The notes beneath the pieces are model-generated. The model was not told the DNA's origin, did not search any database, and saw nothing but the letters and a program-made list of their open reading frames with translations. The position numbers and the translations under genes are program-made. Shown here in pieces: positions 1-8,297 of a stretch of DNA of 38,694 nucleotides (positions are counted from its first letter, which is position 1; each line of letters starts with the position of its first letter). The DNA comes from an uncultured Pseudomonadota bacterium (GTDB lineage Bacteria > Pseudomonadota > Gammaproteobacteria > Burkholderiales > Methylophilaceae), in the NCBI GenBank assembly GCA_903846555.1, contig CAINBI010000151.1, forward strand, positions 1 through 38,694, in the 5' to 3' direction.

Positions 1-119
1 ATTGAGAAGCCGCTTGCTTGCTTAAATGCAGCCAAGTTGAGCTGATTTTAACCAGAATGGGCAAGCAAACTCGCATCATAAGAGCATGCTAATTGATCGC
101 CAGTGATAATTTATGGTGT

Positions 120-272
120 TTATGGATGAGAACTAGTTAAACCTTCATAACCTGCATATATAAGGCATATTAGGAATAAATCAGCAACTATAAAAAAGTT
201 TCTAGTTGAACGCTTAATAGCATCCTCTAATATTTTTGTATTATCAAAAAACTCAACTTCTTCATTATTCAT
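120..272 (-). CDS. Possible small single-pass membrane protein (50 aa)
   Basis: An open frame of 50 codons runs from ATG at 272 to TAA at 120. The product has a charged, acidic N-terminal half (residues 1-25) and one hydrophobic stretch at about residues 26-42 (FFIVADLFLICLIYAGY), as expected of a small inner-membrane protein. A purine-rich GAGAG lies 5-9 bases before the ATG and could be a weak ribosome binding site. I do not recognise a family. The surrounding 700 bases are otherwise non-coding and repeat-like, so this could also be a remnant or a chance frame. No function is proposed. Confidence 0.35.
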   Translation of the reverse strand: MNNEEVEFFDNTKILEDAIKRSTRNFFIVADLFLICLIYAGYEGLTSSHP

Positions 273-722
273 ATTCAACTCTCACTGTATATAATGCTCT
301 TGGCTAAAACGCTTTATCTTTAACTGCTTTTAGTTTTTTATTAGTGAATCAATGGGGTCAGACTCCATTGATTGCATCTTTTAAAACTCGCTGCTAAAGG
401 CCATTTTTTCAATCTACAATAAAAAATTATGTACGGTACAATCCCAGTTACGTCCTTAGAATAAAAGTCGCTTCAAGCACCTTAAATTTCTCTAAGTCAG
501 TCAAAAAAAGAGTTTTTTAACAGAATCGTTTGGCAACAGCCAGTCATCATACTACACCCACTGTCGGCTTAGTCCCACGTTGCTGACGACCAGCCTTAAT
601 TTACATATAACTGCTTCTGGTCGTGAGTGCTGATTCAGCTTCTGGTGTCCACCGTCAGTTATTGAGTGATCCGCAGACGGTCGCTCATTCATGCTTGCCA
701 TTGTCAGCTAGAATCTTAAGCG
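273..722. other. Intergenic stretch without a recognised gene
   Basis: No convincing coding frame is seen on either strand. The stretch holds a perfect palindrome at 347-373 that matches the ends of the IS4-family element near 19150. From about 540 to 700 there is a run of short partly repeated phrases (variants of CTTCTGGT and ACGGTCG) that look like decayed intergenic repeat or insertion-sequence debris. Confidence 0.5.
347..373. repeat. Solo palindrome matching the IS4-family termini
   Basis: Nine-base arms AATCAATGG and CCATTGATT flank a 9-base centre. The first 14 bases (AATCAATGGGGTCA) are identical to the outer end of the insertion sequence at 19150. It may be a scar in which two element ends were brought together, or a free-standing palindromic repeat of the same family. 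Confidence 0.6.
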
Positions 723-1127
723 CTATACCCAGTTTTCCAGGATTAGGGGTGCTTCGATCCGTTCGTAATGGCGTCTGTTGTTGGTGACCAACACGGCGCC
801 AGCAGATAATGAATGCGCTGCGATCATCATGTCCAGTTCACCAATCGGTTGACCTATGCTGATGAGTTGGTGACGAATCTCGGCATACCAGTCTGCCGCT
901 TCTGCATCCCATGGCAATACCCGCACTATCTTAAGGAAATGGCGCACAGCCAGATGCAGGCGATGATCGGTAGGCAAACGCTTCAAACCGTATAGCAATT
1001 CAGCCCGTGTCATCACTGAGATGCACACCATTGACGGCACAAGTTCTGCCAACCTAGTTTCAATAGCAGGCGATTTGCCTTTAATCAGATAGCTGGCCGT
1101 ATCGGTATCCAGCATGTGCAACATCAT
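723..1127 (-). CDS. vapC: VapC-type PIN-domain ribonuclease toxin
   Basis: This 134-residue protein fits the PIN-domain endoribonuclease toxins of type II toxin-antitoxin systems, which cleave RNA (often initiator tRNA) when the antitoxin is lost. The family's acidic metal-binding residues are visible: D7 in the N-terminal LDTDT motif, E43 in TRAELLYG and D99 in GELDMMIAAH. Near the C-terminus VTNNRRHYERI matches the usual VTNNxxxFxRI signature. The ATG at 1127 overlaps the stop of the upstream antitoxin gene by four bases (ATGA), which suggests translational coupling. Full length for the family. Which RNA it cleaves cannot be told from sequence. Confidence 0.93.
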   Translation of the reverse strand: MMLHMLDTDTASYLIKGKSPAIETRLAELVPSMVCISVMTRAELLYGLKRLPTDHRLHLAVRHFLKIVRVLPWDAEAADWYAEIRHQLISIGQPIGELDMMIAAHSLSAGAVLVTNNRRHYERIEAPLILENWV

Positions 1128-1420
1128 GCGCGTTCCGCCTTTTTTTGCTGTAGCGGTTCGTCATCAAACACACCACGCTCTTGTGGCAATACATTGAGCG
1201 GTCGATCCATCATGAAATCGGCAGGCACTTCAACCGCATGCAATAACTCGAAGAACTCATTCCAGCTTTTGGCCCCTGGACGATTGGACAGCACGACATC
1301 ACCAGTTGCATCGTCCCTTGTAACATATACCTCATCACCCTCGAAACGGAATTCGACTGGAAGACGGACTGCTTGGCTGGCCCCGTTTTTAAAAAGCTTG
1401 GCAACACGTGTCTCTATCAT
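1124..1420 (-). CDS. vapB: VapB-type AbrB-fold antitoxin
   Basis: A 98-residue antitoxin directly upstream of vapC. Residues 1-45 have the swapped-hairpin AbrB/SpoVT DNA-binding pattern (KLFKNGASQAVRLP, then an FEGDEVYV strand) typical of VapB/MazE-like antitoxins. The C-terminal part, rich in charged residues, should wrap around and neutralise VapC. ATG at 1420 is preceded by TAGGAG at a good distance. The VapB-VapC complex normally represses its own promoter; a perfect 10-base palindrome lies about 40 bases upstream (1463-1472). Confidence 0.92.
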   Translation of the reverse strand: MIETRVAKLFKNGASQAVRLPVEFRFEGDEVYVTRDDATGDVVLSNRPGAKSWNEFFELLHAVEVPADFMMDRPLNVLPQERGVFDDEPLQQKKAERA

Positions 1421-1450
1421 TTTGTGTACTCCTAAAACATCTGAACATAA

Positions 1451-1472
1451 AGTATATGTAGAAGTATATACT
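1451..1472. promoter_or_regulatory. Putative vapBC operator
   Basis: AGTATATACT at 1463-1472 is a perfect palindrome, and AGTATAT occurs again at 1451-1457. On the vapB strand this gives two TATACT-like blocks that could also serve as the -10 region. Position and symmetry fit autoregulation by the VapBC complex; binding is inferred. Confidence 0.55.
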
Positions 1473-1498
1473 TTTCTGATTAAAATGGAAATTGTAAT

Positions 1499-1530
1499 AA
1501 ACTACTCGGTCGCTTGCGGCCGAGTAGTTT
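1499..1530 (-). terminator. Hairpin downstream of mqo
   Basis: Perfect 11-bp stem (AAACTACTCGG at 1499-1509, CCGAGTAGTTT at 1520-1530) with a 10-base loop that can itself pair CGC with GCG. It sits 83 bases beyond the mqo stop and before vapB. Reading on the minus strand the stem ends in TTT followed by an A/T-rich stretch, so it may end mqo transcription. The T-run is short. Confidence 0.5.
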
Positions 1531-1612
1531 ATCACTATGCAATATATAAGCTCTAAACATTAACCTCGGCGCGAATTTATATCAGGCACATTAGCCAGCT
1601 ACAATAGGCTTA

Positions 1613-3097
1613 CTACAATAGGTTTAATATTTTTAGCGTGCGCCCACGCACTTGTTTTAGTAATTGAGCATCTTCAACCAGCGATTGACCGTAACTAGGC
1701 AGCATCGTTTTCAATTTATTCTGCCAATCTAGGTTTTTCATCTGCGTGGCAAAACAACGCTCAATGACGTCTAGCATGGCTTGTACTGCTACAGATGCAC
1801 CAGGGGATGCACCTAATAATGTGGCAATTGAGCCGTCTTGTGAGGCAACAATTTCGGTGCCAAATTCAAGCTTACCGCCTTTATCGTCACACTTTTTGAT
1901 AATTTGAACGCGTTTTCCGGCATTTTCTAAATGCCAATCAAGCTTTGCTGCTTGTGGGTAAAACTGCTGCAAGGTGGCAACTCTGGCATTGTGTGTTTGT
2001 AGCGCCTCACCAATCAGATAACGCGTTAAATCGGTGTGGTGACGCCCAACTTTTAGCATCGGTTTAATGTTACTCGTCTTCACTGATTTGATTAGATCTA
2101 GATAAGAACCCGCTTTTAAAAACTTGGTGGTAAAACCCGCATACGGACCAAACAGCAGGGCAGATTTTCCGTTGATAATGCGCGTATCTAGATGTGGCAC
2201 AGACATTGGCGGTGCGCCTAAAGCGGCCTTACCATACACTTTGCTATTATGAAGTTGCGTGACTTCTGGATTGTTACAGACTAGCCACTGACCACTGACA
2301 GGAAAGCCACCGTAACCGTGACTTTCTGGAATCCCTGATTTTTGTAATAGTTTTAATGCGCCACCACCAGCCCCCAAAAATATAAAGCCAGCATCAATCG
2401 TACTTAGTTTTTTAGTGATTAAGTTTTTTAAACGTACTTGCCAGCGCCCGTTAGCCAATTGTTTTAAGCTTTTAACCTCAGTATTCAGTGTGAGATTAAA
2501 GTTATTTTTGGTTTGTAAGTGCGCCACAAAATGACGTGTTAAAGAACCGAAGTCAACATCGCTACCATAGCTAATGCGCGTGGCCGCCACTTTTTGAGAT
2601 TCGTCACGCTTTTGCATAATGAGCGGCATCCACGTTTTTAAGGTGGCAACATCATCGCTAAACTCCATGTCTTGAAACATGTGATGTTTTTTAAGTGAGG
2701 TGTAGCGCTTACGTAAAAATGCCACATCCGCCTCTCCCCAAACAAAGCTTAAATGCGGAGTGGCATTGATGAAGCTTTTTGGATGAGGCAAAGTCTTTTG
2801 TTCAACTAAATATGACCAAAACTGTAATGATGTTTCAAATGAGGCATTAATGGCTAGCGCGCGATTGATATCAATGCTGCCATCGATATTTTCTGGCGTG
2901 TAATTTAGCTCGCAATAGCCAGCGTGGCCAGTGCCTGCGTTATTCCAGGCATCGGTACTTTCTGCCGCAATCTTGGGTAAGCGTTCTACTATTGCCATGC
3001 TCAATGAAGCGTCTAATTCAGATAATAATGTAGCCAGCGTGGCGCTCATTACGCCGCTTCCTACTAATAGCACATCAACTTTGTTTTCAATGGTCAT
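1613..3097 (-). CDS. mqo: Malate:quinone oxidoreductase
   Basis: A 494-residue FAD enzyme of the Mqo family (usual length about 490-500), which oxidises malate to oxaloacetate at the inner face of the cytoplasmic membrane and passes electrons to quinone. It is a membrane-linked alternative to soluble malate dehydrogenase in the TCA cycle. The N-terminus shows the Rossmann FAD motif (VDVLLVGSGVMSATLATLL, residues 8-26) and the family block NNAGTGHAGYCELNYTP around residues 52-68. Further family blocks are GFIFLGAGGGALKLLQKSG and the C-terminal LGASPGASVAVQAMLDV. The gene stands alone. No good Shine-Dalgarno precedes ATG 3097; the leader is A/T-rich, and a strong hairpin lies about 50 bases upstream. 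Confidence 0.95.
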   Translation of the reverse strand: MTIENKVDVLLVGSGVMSATLATLLSELDASLSMAIVERLPKIAAESTDAWNNAGTGHAGYCELNYTPENIDGSIDINRALAINASFETSLQFWSYLVEQKTLPHPKSFINATPHLSFVWGEADVAFLRKRYTSLKKHHMFQDMEFSDDVATLKTWMPLIMQKRDESQKVAATRISYGSDVDFGSLTRHFVAHLQTKNNFNLTLNTEVKSLKQLANGRWQVRLKNLITKKLSTIDAGFIFLGAGGGALKLLQKSGIPESHGYGGFPVSGQWLVCNNPEVTQLHNSKVYGKAALGAPPMSVPHLDTRIINGKSALLFGPYAGFTTKFLKAGSYLDLIKSVKTSNIKPMLKVGRHHTDLTRYLIGEALQTHNARVATLQQFYPQAAKLDWHLENAGKRVQIIKKCDDKGGKLEFGTEIVASQDGSIATLLGASPGASVAVQAMLDVIERCFATQMKNLDWQNKLKTMLPSYGQSLVEDAQLLKQVRGRTLKILNLL

Positions 3098-3474
3098 TAA
3101 TTTTTTTATATGGATTTACTGTAGATTTTTTTGGTCAATAAAAAAGCCTGTTATCGACAGGCTATTGTTTCTTAATATGTTTTTTGTAAAATGATGTGCT
3201 TAATTTTTTTGTAAGGAAATAAATTTTACAGTAAATAGTTTATTTTTGGGAAATAATAATGGCGAATTAACGTGTAATTTAGTGATGAAACTAGGTAGTT
3301 TGTATATTAGAAATTTTACGATCTGGTTTTATTGATATTATTTTAGGAAAGACTTGCTCGCTAGCTTAGAACTGTTGCGATAGCGCTATATTATCTACAA
3401 GACCTTTATTATCTACAATACTTAGCTGTAGCTTTTTGCTGACTTATATTTTTAATTGATAAGGAGCATGTATG
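3098..3474. other. A/T-rich intergenic region between mqo and the ArsR gene
   Basis: 377 bases without a gene I can support. It contains the minus-strand terminator at 3145-3163 and two copies of TTATTATCTACAA near 3390-3420. A nine-codon plus-strand frame at 3472 has a good AAGGAG in front of it but runs antisense into the ArsR gene. Most of it probably serves as the mqo promoter region and the 3' untranslated region of the regulator. Confidence 0.5.
3145..3163 (-). terminator. Strong intrinsic terminator upstream of mqo
   Basis: Stem AGCCTGT (3145-3151) and ACAGGCT (3157-3163) with a TATCG loop; on the minus strand it is followed by a run of five to six T. It fits a terminator for transcripts coming from the ArsR-side promoter, though it lies 310 bases after that gene. 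Because mqo starts only about 50 bases further on, an attenuator role for mqo is also possible. Confidence 0.7.
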
Positions 3475-3828
3475 CTAAGGAGTCAATTTCTTGGCCACTG
3501 AAAATATTTGTTTGATATCAGCTTCCTGCACCATTCTATTACCAATTTGCCCGCAGACTAATTCACAAAGTTCGTACACGCTATGATCGGCAATGCTGTA
3601 ATACACGCTAGTGCCACGCGATTCACGCTTAACTAAACCGTATTGCGCAAGCAGTGATAGGTGTTTGGAGACGTTAGCTTGCGTGCTCCCAGATATTTCA
3701 GTTAATTGGCTTACATTTTTTTCGCCATCTTGTAGCGCATTTAATACTTTTAGCCGCATTGGTTCTGCCAATGCCTTGAAGTATTTGGCTACATAATCAA
3801 GTGCTCTATCATCTAGTTTGCTCATCAT
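3475..3828 (-). CDS. ArsR/SmtB-family transcriptional repressor
   Basis: A 117-residue winged-helix regulator of the ArsR/SmtB family. The core is clear: KALAEPMRLKVLNAL (residues 18-32), the recognition helix QANVSKHLSLLAQYGLV (50-66) and the wing RESRGTSVYYSI (68-79). The helix after the wing carries C88 and C92 (ELCELVCG), a candidate sensor site for a thiol-reactive ligand or metal. The classic ELCVC metal site of ArsR/SmtB is absent from the DNA-binding helix. It diverges from the efflux operon across a 124-base gap holding a palindrome over the promoter, so it most likely represses that operon. Given the SQR gene downstream, a sulfur species is a plausible signal, but this is inference. 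ATG ATG at the start leaves a one-codon ambiguity. Confidence 0.9.
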   Translation of the reverse strand: MMSKLDDRALDYVAKYFKALAEPMRLKVLNALQDGEKNVSQLTEISGSTQANVSKHLSLLAQYGLVKRESRGTSVYYSIADHSVYELCELVCGQIGNRMVQEADIKQIFSVAKKLTP

Positions 3829-3879
3829 CTATTCCATAGATTCTTTAAACGTTCAATAATTATACACAATATTTATTTA

Positions 3880-3908
3880 TTGACTATATAACTATATAGC
3901 AATATAGT
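3880..3908 (+). promoter_or_regulatory. Promoter with overlapping ArsR-type operator
   Basis: TTGACT (3880-3885), a 17-base spacer and TATAGT (3903-3908) form a near-consensus sigma-70 promoter for the efflux operon. A palindrome CTATATA-AC-TATATAG (3884-3899) occupies the spacer, and a third half-site CAATATAG follows at 3900-3907. A repressor bound here would block RNA polymerase. The predicted transcript start is near 3915, giving a leader of roughly 40 bases. Confidence 0.8.
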
Positions 3909-3952
3909 GGTCAGATATTCAACTAGTAGCAATAGCGCAAAAGGAAGCAGGT

Positions 3953-4984
3953 TTGATTAAACGATATACATGGACGTTAGCTTTGCTAATCTGCTTATCC
4001 AATATTGCCTATGCTGATGAGTTGGCCGCAGTTGCGGTTACACAATTTAATGGTGAGCAGATGTTTACTGCTGAAGGTGTGGTAGAGGCGGTTAAAGGCA
4101 GCGTGATTGCACCACAAGTGGCTGGCAGCATTACTGTTTTATCGGTAAAAGTAGGCGATCACGTTAAGGCAGGCCAGTTGTTAGCGCGTATTGATACACG
4201 CATGGCAAATCAGCAGGCTATGTCGAATCAGGCGCAAGTTTTAGCAGCGCAGGCGCAATTGTCAGCGGCGCGTAGTGAATATGAGCGCAAGCGTCGTTTA
4301 TACGAAAAACAATATATTAGCCAAGCTGCATTGGAACGTTCAGAGTCGGATTACAAGACTGCTGAAGCGCAAACCAAGGCACAGTTAGCGCAAACTGGTA
4401 TGTCTGGCGTACAAACGGGCTTACATATCATTAATGCGCCGTATGCAGGGGTAATTGCCGATGTGATGGCTGAAGTGGGCGATATGGCGATGCCTGGAAA
4501 GCCGCTGTTAACGCTTTATGACCCTAATGGATTTCGCGTTGTGGTGAATGTTCCGCAGAGTAAGGTTGGCAATTTAAAAAATGCTGCCAGTATCCGAGTG
4601 CTTATTCCTGCGGCGCAAGAGGCCGAGCGCAACTTAATGAGTACAGAGCTGACGGTTTTACCAAGGGCAGATTCTGTGAGCAACATGGTGACGGTTCGCT
4701 TAACGCTACCGAAAAATATATTAACGATTAGCCCTGGCATGTTTGCGCGGGCAATTTTGCCAGTTGAAGGCGCAAAAGTACAAGCGCAAATTTTCGTGCC
4801 AGCCACGGCCGTCATCAAGCGTAGTGAGTTAATGGCGGTGTACGTAGTTGATAAACAAGGTCGTCCGCATTTAAGGCAAGTGCGGCTTGGACGAAAATCA
4901 GGCGATAACATAGAAGTATTTGCTGGTTTACAAGTTGGTGAAATGGTTGCTCTTAACCCGATTGCCGCAGCGAACTTTAAGTAG
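3953..4984 (+). CDS. RND efflux periplasmic adaptor (membrane fusion protein)
   Basis: A 343-residue HlyD/AcrA-like adaptor that would link the inner-membrane RND pump to the outer-membrane channel. A signal peptide spans residues 1-21 (cleavage after IAYA). A biotinyl-lipoyl-like half (VIAPQVAGSITVLSVKVGDHVKAG, about 49-72) leads into an alpha-helical hairpin (about 80-145). The second lipoyl half and beta-barrel follow (INAPYAGVIADVMAEVGDMAMPG, about 158-180). The start is TTG at 3953, chosen because AAGGAAG lies just upstream and no ATG is available. The stop is two bases before the pump gene, so the two are co-translated. It is shorter than AcrA (about 397 aa) but typical of the compact adaptors. 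Confidence 0.92.
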   Translation: MIKRYTWTLALLICLSNIAYADELAAVAVTQFNGEQMFTAEGVVEAVKGSVIAPQVAGSITVLSVKVGDHVKAGQLLARIDTRMANQQAMSNQAQVLAAQAQLSAARSEYERKRRLYEKQYISQAALERSESDYKTAEAQTKAQLAQTGMSGVQTGLHIINAPYAGVIADVMAEVGDMAMPGKPLLTLYDPNGFRVVVNVPQSKVGNLKNAASIRVLIPAAQEAERNLMSTELTVLPRADSVSNMVTVRLTLPKNILTISPGMFARAILPVEGAKVQAQIFVPATAVIKRSELMAVYVVDKQGRPHLRQVRLGRKSGDNIEVFAGLQVGEMVALNPIAAANFK

Positions 4985-4986
4985 AG

Positions 4987-7900
4987 ATGCCTTTAATGCC
5001 CAGCAATAATACAGATAAGCTTCCTGATTCTTTTGCCAATATTAAATTAGGGGTTTCGGGGCGTATTGCTCGATATTTTCAATCCGCACAAATTACGCCA
5101 TTGATTGCGCTGGTTGCACTATTACTAGGTCTATTTTCGGTGCTGGTTACACCGCGCGAAGAAGAGCCGCAAATCAATGTGACGATGGCTAATGTGATGA
5201 TTCCATTTCCTGGAGCATCTGCAAAAAACGTAGAACAAATGGTGGCGGTGCCTGCGGAACAAGTGCTATCGCAGATTGCTGATGTTGAACATGTTACTTC
5301 TGTTTCACGTCCTGGTTTGGCCGTAATTACAGTGCAGTTTCAGGTGGGTGTGCCACGAACAGAAGCGCTCGTCAGGCTATATAACACCATACAATCGAAT
5401 CAGGATTGGTTACCCAAAAACTTGGGTGTAGGCGACCCGATTATCAAACCTAAAGGGATTGATGATGTGCCTATTTTAACCGCCACGCTATATACCAAGG
5501 ATAATCAGCAAGGTGCGTATGAGCTGGAGCGTGTGGCGCATGCGCTAGAGGCTGAAATTAAGCATGTGAAAGGCACGCGTGAAGTGCTTACCCTTGGTGG
5601 GCCAGGTCGCGCGATTAATATTGATATTGACCCTGTGCGCATGGCTGCGGCTAACATTACTATTGCAGATATGCGGCGTGCGCTGCAATCTGCTAATCTT
5701 GGCGCACCTTTGGGTGAGGTGGTTAACGGTAATCAATCAATAGCAGTAGAAGTTGGCCGCTATTTTACAGACGCTAAAGATATTGCTGACTTGGTCGTTG
5801 GTTTGCATGATGGTCACCCAGTTTATTTGAGCGAAGTTGCTGAAATTAATGATGGTCCGCCACCTGCTGAACGATATGTTTGGTATGGAGAAGGTGGCAA
5901 TAATGTCGCCCAAGACAGTAAAGTCGCTAAAGATGCGCACGAGTATCCGGCGGTTAATCTTAGTGTCACTAAAAAGCCCGGTCAGAATGCGGTAGCTGTG
6001 GCTGATGCAGTAATCAAGCAGATAGATAGCTTAAAAAATGTGCTGATTCCAGCAAATATCGAAGTGAAAATCACCCGTAACTATGGTGAAACAGCTAACG
6101 ATAAAGCCAAAAAACTCATACAAAAGCTTATATTTGCCACTTCTGCCGTGGTGCTATTAGTGTTTATTGCGCTTGGTCGTCGTGAGGCCGCCATCGTTGG
6201 CACAGCGGTTGTTTTAACTTTGATGGCGACTCTATTTGCCTCTTGGGCTTGGGGGTTTACGCTTAATCGGGTGTCATTATTCGCGTTAATTTTCTCTATC
6301 GGCATTCTTGTGGATGATGCCATTGTGGTGGTCGAAAATATCCACCGCCACATGAAGTTAAAACCTACGGCAAACCTTAGGGATATTATCCCGACTGCGG
6401 TGGATGAGGTGGGTGGTCCTACTATTTTAGCCACGCTAGCAGTGATTGCTGCGCTATTGCCGATGGCCTTTGTCAGTGGTTTGATGGGGCCTTATATGAG
6501 CCCGATTCCTATCAACGCCAGTATGGGCATGCTGATTTCATTGGCAGTCGCTTTTATCATCACGCCTTGGTTGTCCCGTCTTTGGTTGCGTCATGCGCAC
6601 CATGAAGACGCGCTGACAAAACGCATCGCGCCAGTGTTTACCCGCATATTTAATCCGTTCCTAAGTGAAGTGAATGGTAAAAAAAATAGACGCAAATTAG
6701 GCTTAGGTGTTGTTGTGTTGATATTAATTTCGCTAGCGCTACCACTAGCAAAATTGGTGGTGTTGAAAATGCTGCCATTTGATAATAAATCCGAGTTTCA
6801 GGTGGTGGTTGATATGCCGGCAGGTACGCCGCCAGAAAAAACGGCTAGCGTATTGCATGCCATGACGGCTTATTTAACCACCGTACCAGAAGTGACCAAT
6901 TATCAGGCCTATGTTGGCCTTGCCGCGCCAATCAACTTTAACGGCTTGGTACGCCAGTATTATCTGCGTAGCGGTGGTGAGGTGGGAGATATTCAAGTGA
7001 ATCTGCTAGATAAACACCAGCGCAGTGAAAAAAGTCATGCCATTGCGAGTAGAGTCAGACCTGAATTGCAGAAAATTGCTAGTGAGATGGGTGCAAAAGT
7101 AAAAGTAGTCGAGGTTCCGCCTGGGCCACCAGTTATTTCACCATTAGTTGCAGAAATTTATGGGCCAGATGACGCAGAGCGTTTGAAATTAGCCCGACAA
7201 GTTCGGCAGGTGTTTGACGCAACAGAAGGCATTGTCGATACCGACGATAGCGGCATTGCAGATGCCAGAAAAATCGAGCTGATTGTTGATAAGAAAAAAG
7301 CCGCGCTTTTAGGCGTTTCGCAGGCGGCAATTGTCAGCACCTTACGTACAGGCTTGGCTGGCGAAGACGTCACTTATCTGCATGACGCCAGTAAATATCC
7401 AGCAGGTACGCGGCTACGTTTGCCAGTTTCTGCACAGGGTGATATTGAGGACTTGCTTAGGTTATCCGTATCAACTTCAAGCGGAAAATTTGTGCCGATA
7501 CGTGAATTGGTGTTCATTGAAGGTAGCTTGCGTGAACAGCCGATTTTCCACAAAGATTTATTGCCTGTGAATTATGTGGTGGGTGATATGGCTGGCAAGT
7601 TGGATAGTCCACTTTACGGTATGTTCAGCATGCGTGCGGCAGTTAGTAAAATTGCAGCACCGGGTGGCGGCCAGTTGGGTGAGTTTTTTATTCAACAGCC
7701 AGAAGATAACCAGCGCGGCTATGCCGTTAAATGGGATGGCGAATGGCAAGTGACTTATGAAACATTTAGCGACATGGGCGCGGCCTACGCGGTTGGCTTG
7801 ATTCTTATTTACCTACTCGTTGTCGCGCAGTTTGGTTCATATTTAACACCACTTATCATCATGGCGCCTATTCCGCTGACTATTATTGGGGTGATGCCAG

Positions 7901-8247
7901 GGCATGCCTTGCTCGGCGCGCAATATACCGCCACGTCTATGATAGGCATGATTGCACTGGCTGGCATTATTGTCAGAAACTCCATTCTTTTAGTTGATTT
8001 TATCAATCTAGAAGTGGCTTCAGGCAAGCCGTTTAAAGAAGCGGTGATTAATTCGGCCATTACGCGTGCGCAGCCGATTGTACTGACGGGCTTATCTGCC
8101 ATGTTGGGCGCTTTCTTTATTCTTGATGACCCGATTTTTAATGGCTTAGCTATTTCATTGATATTTGGTATTTTTGTTTCAACGTTGTTGACCTTAATCG
8201 TGATTCCTTTGCTTTATTTTGTGGCTTATCAACATAAATTTAACTGA
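4987..8247 (+). CDS. RND-family efflux pump, inner-membrane permease
   Basis: A 1086-residue resistance-nodulation-division transporter of the AcrB/hydrophobe-amphiphile superfamily, driven by protons and acting as a trimer. The duplicated RND plan is visible. TM1 is near residue 40, followed by a large periplasmic loop. A TM cluster includes the proton-relay helix SIGILVDDAIVVVENIH with its DD pair. A second loop follows, and then the last TM cluster with AGIIVRNSILLVDFINLE. The N-terminus extends about 30 residues before TM1. Substrate cannot be read from sequence. Context (ArsR regulator, DUF2892 protein, TolC-like channel, SQR) points to sulfur-related or thiol-reactive stress rather than a clinical drug set; this is inference. 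Confidence 0.93.
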   Translation: MPLMPSNNTDKLPDSFANIKLGVSGRIARYFQSAQITPLIALVALLLGLFSVLVTPREEEPQINVTMANVMIPFPGASAKNVEQMVAVPAEQVLSQIADVEHVTSVSRPGLAVITVQFQVGVPRTEALVRLYNTIQSNQDWLPKNLGVGDPIIKPKGIDDVPILTATLYTKDNQQGAYELERVAHALEAEIKHVKGTREVLTLGGPGRAINIDIDPVRMAAANITIADMRRALQSANLGAPLGEVVNGNQSIAVEVGRYFTDAKDIADLVVGLHDGHPVYLSEVAEINDGPPPAERYVWYGEGGNNVAQDSKVAKDAHEYPAVNLSVTKKPGQNAVAVADAVIKQIDSLKNVLIPANIEVKITRNYGETANDKAKKLIQKLIFATSAVVLLVFIALGRREAAIVGTAVVLTLMATLFASWAWGFTLNRVSLFALIFSIGILVDDAIVVVENIHRHMKLKPTANLRDIIPTAVDEVGGPTILATLAVIAALLPMAFVSGLMGPYMSPIPINASMGMLISLAVAFIITPWLSRLWLRHAHHEDALTKRIAPVFTRIFNPFLSEVNGKKNRRKLGLGVVVLILISLALPLAKLVVLKMLPFDNKSEFQVVVDMPAGTPPEKTASVLHAMTAYLTTVPEVTNYQAYVGLAAPINFNGLVRQYYLRSGGEVGDIQVNLLDKHQRSEKSHAIASRVRPELQKIASEMGAKVKVVEVPPGPPVISPLVAEIYGPDDAERLKLARQVRQVFDATEGIVDTDDSGIADARKIELIVDKKKAALLGVSQAAIVSTLRTGLAGEDVTYLHDASKYPAGTRLRLPVSAQGDIEDLLRLSVSTSSGKFVPIRELVFIEGSLREQPIFHKDLLPVNYVVGDMAGKLDSPLYGMFSMRAAVSKIAAPGGGQLGEFFIQQPEDNQRGYAVKWDGEWQVTYETFSDMGAAYAVGLILIYLLVVAQFGSYLTPLIIMAPIPLTIIGVMPGHALLGAQYTATSMIGMIALAGIIVRNSILLVDFINLEVASGKPFKEAVINSAITRAQPIVLTGLSAMLGAFFILDDPIFNGLAISLIFGIFVSTLLTLIVIPLLYFVAYQHKFN

Positions 8248-8297
8248 GATATTTGATTATTCTGTTGCAGACTGTAATTTTAATTAGGAGAAATAAA

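Noticed and set aside
1116-1556. 146-codon plus-strand frame over vapB
   Set aside because: Antisense to vapB and to the terminator hairpin; the product resembles no family, and vapBC explains the region.
3472-3501. Nine-codon plus-strand frame with a good AAGGAG
   Set aside because: Runs antisense into the ArsR gene, has no following gene to lead into, and is too short to support.
4516-4911. 131-codon minus-strand frame in the adaptor gene
   Set aside because: Antisense to conserved adaptor sequence without its own ribosome binding site or family.
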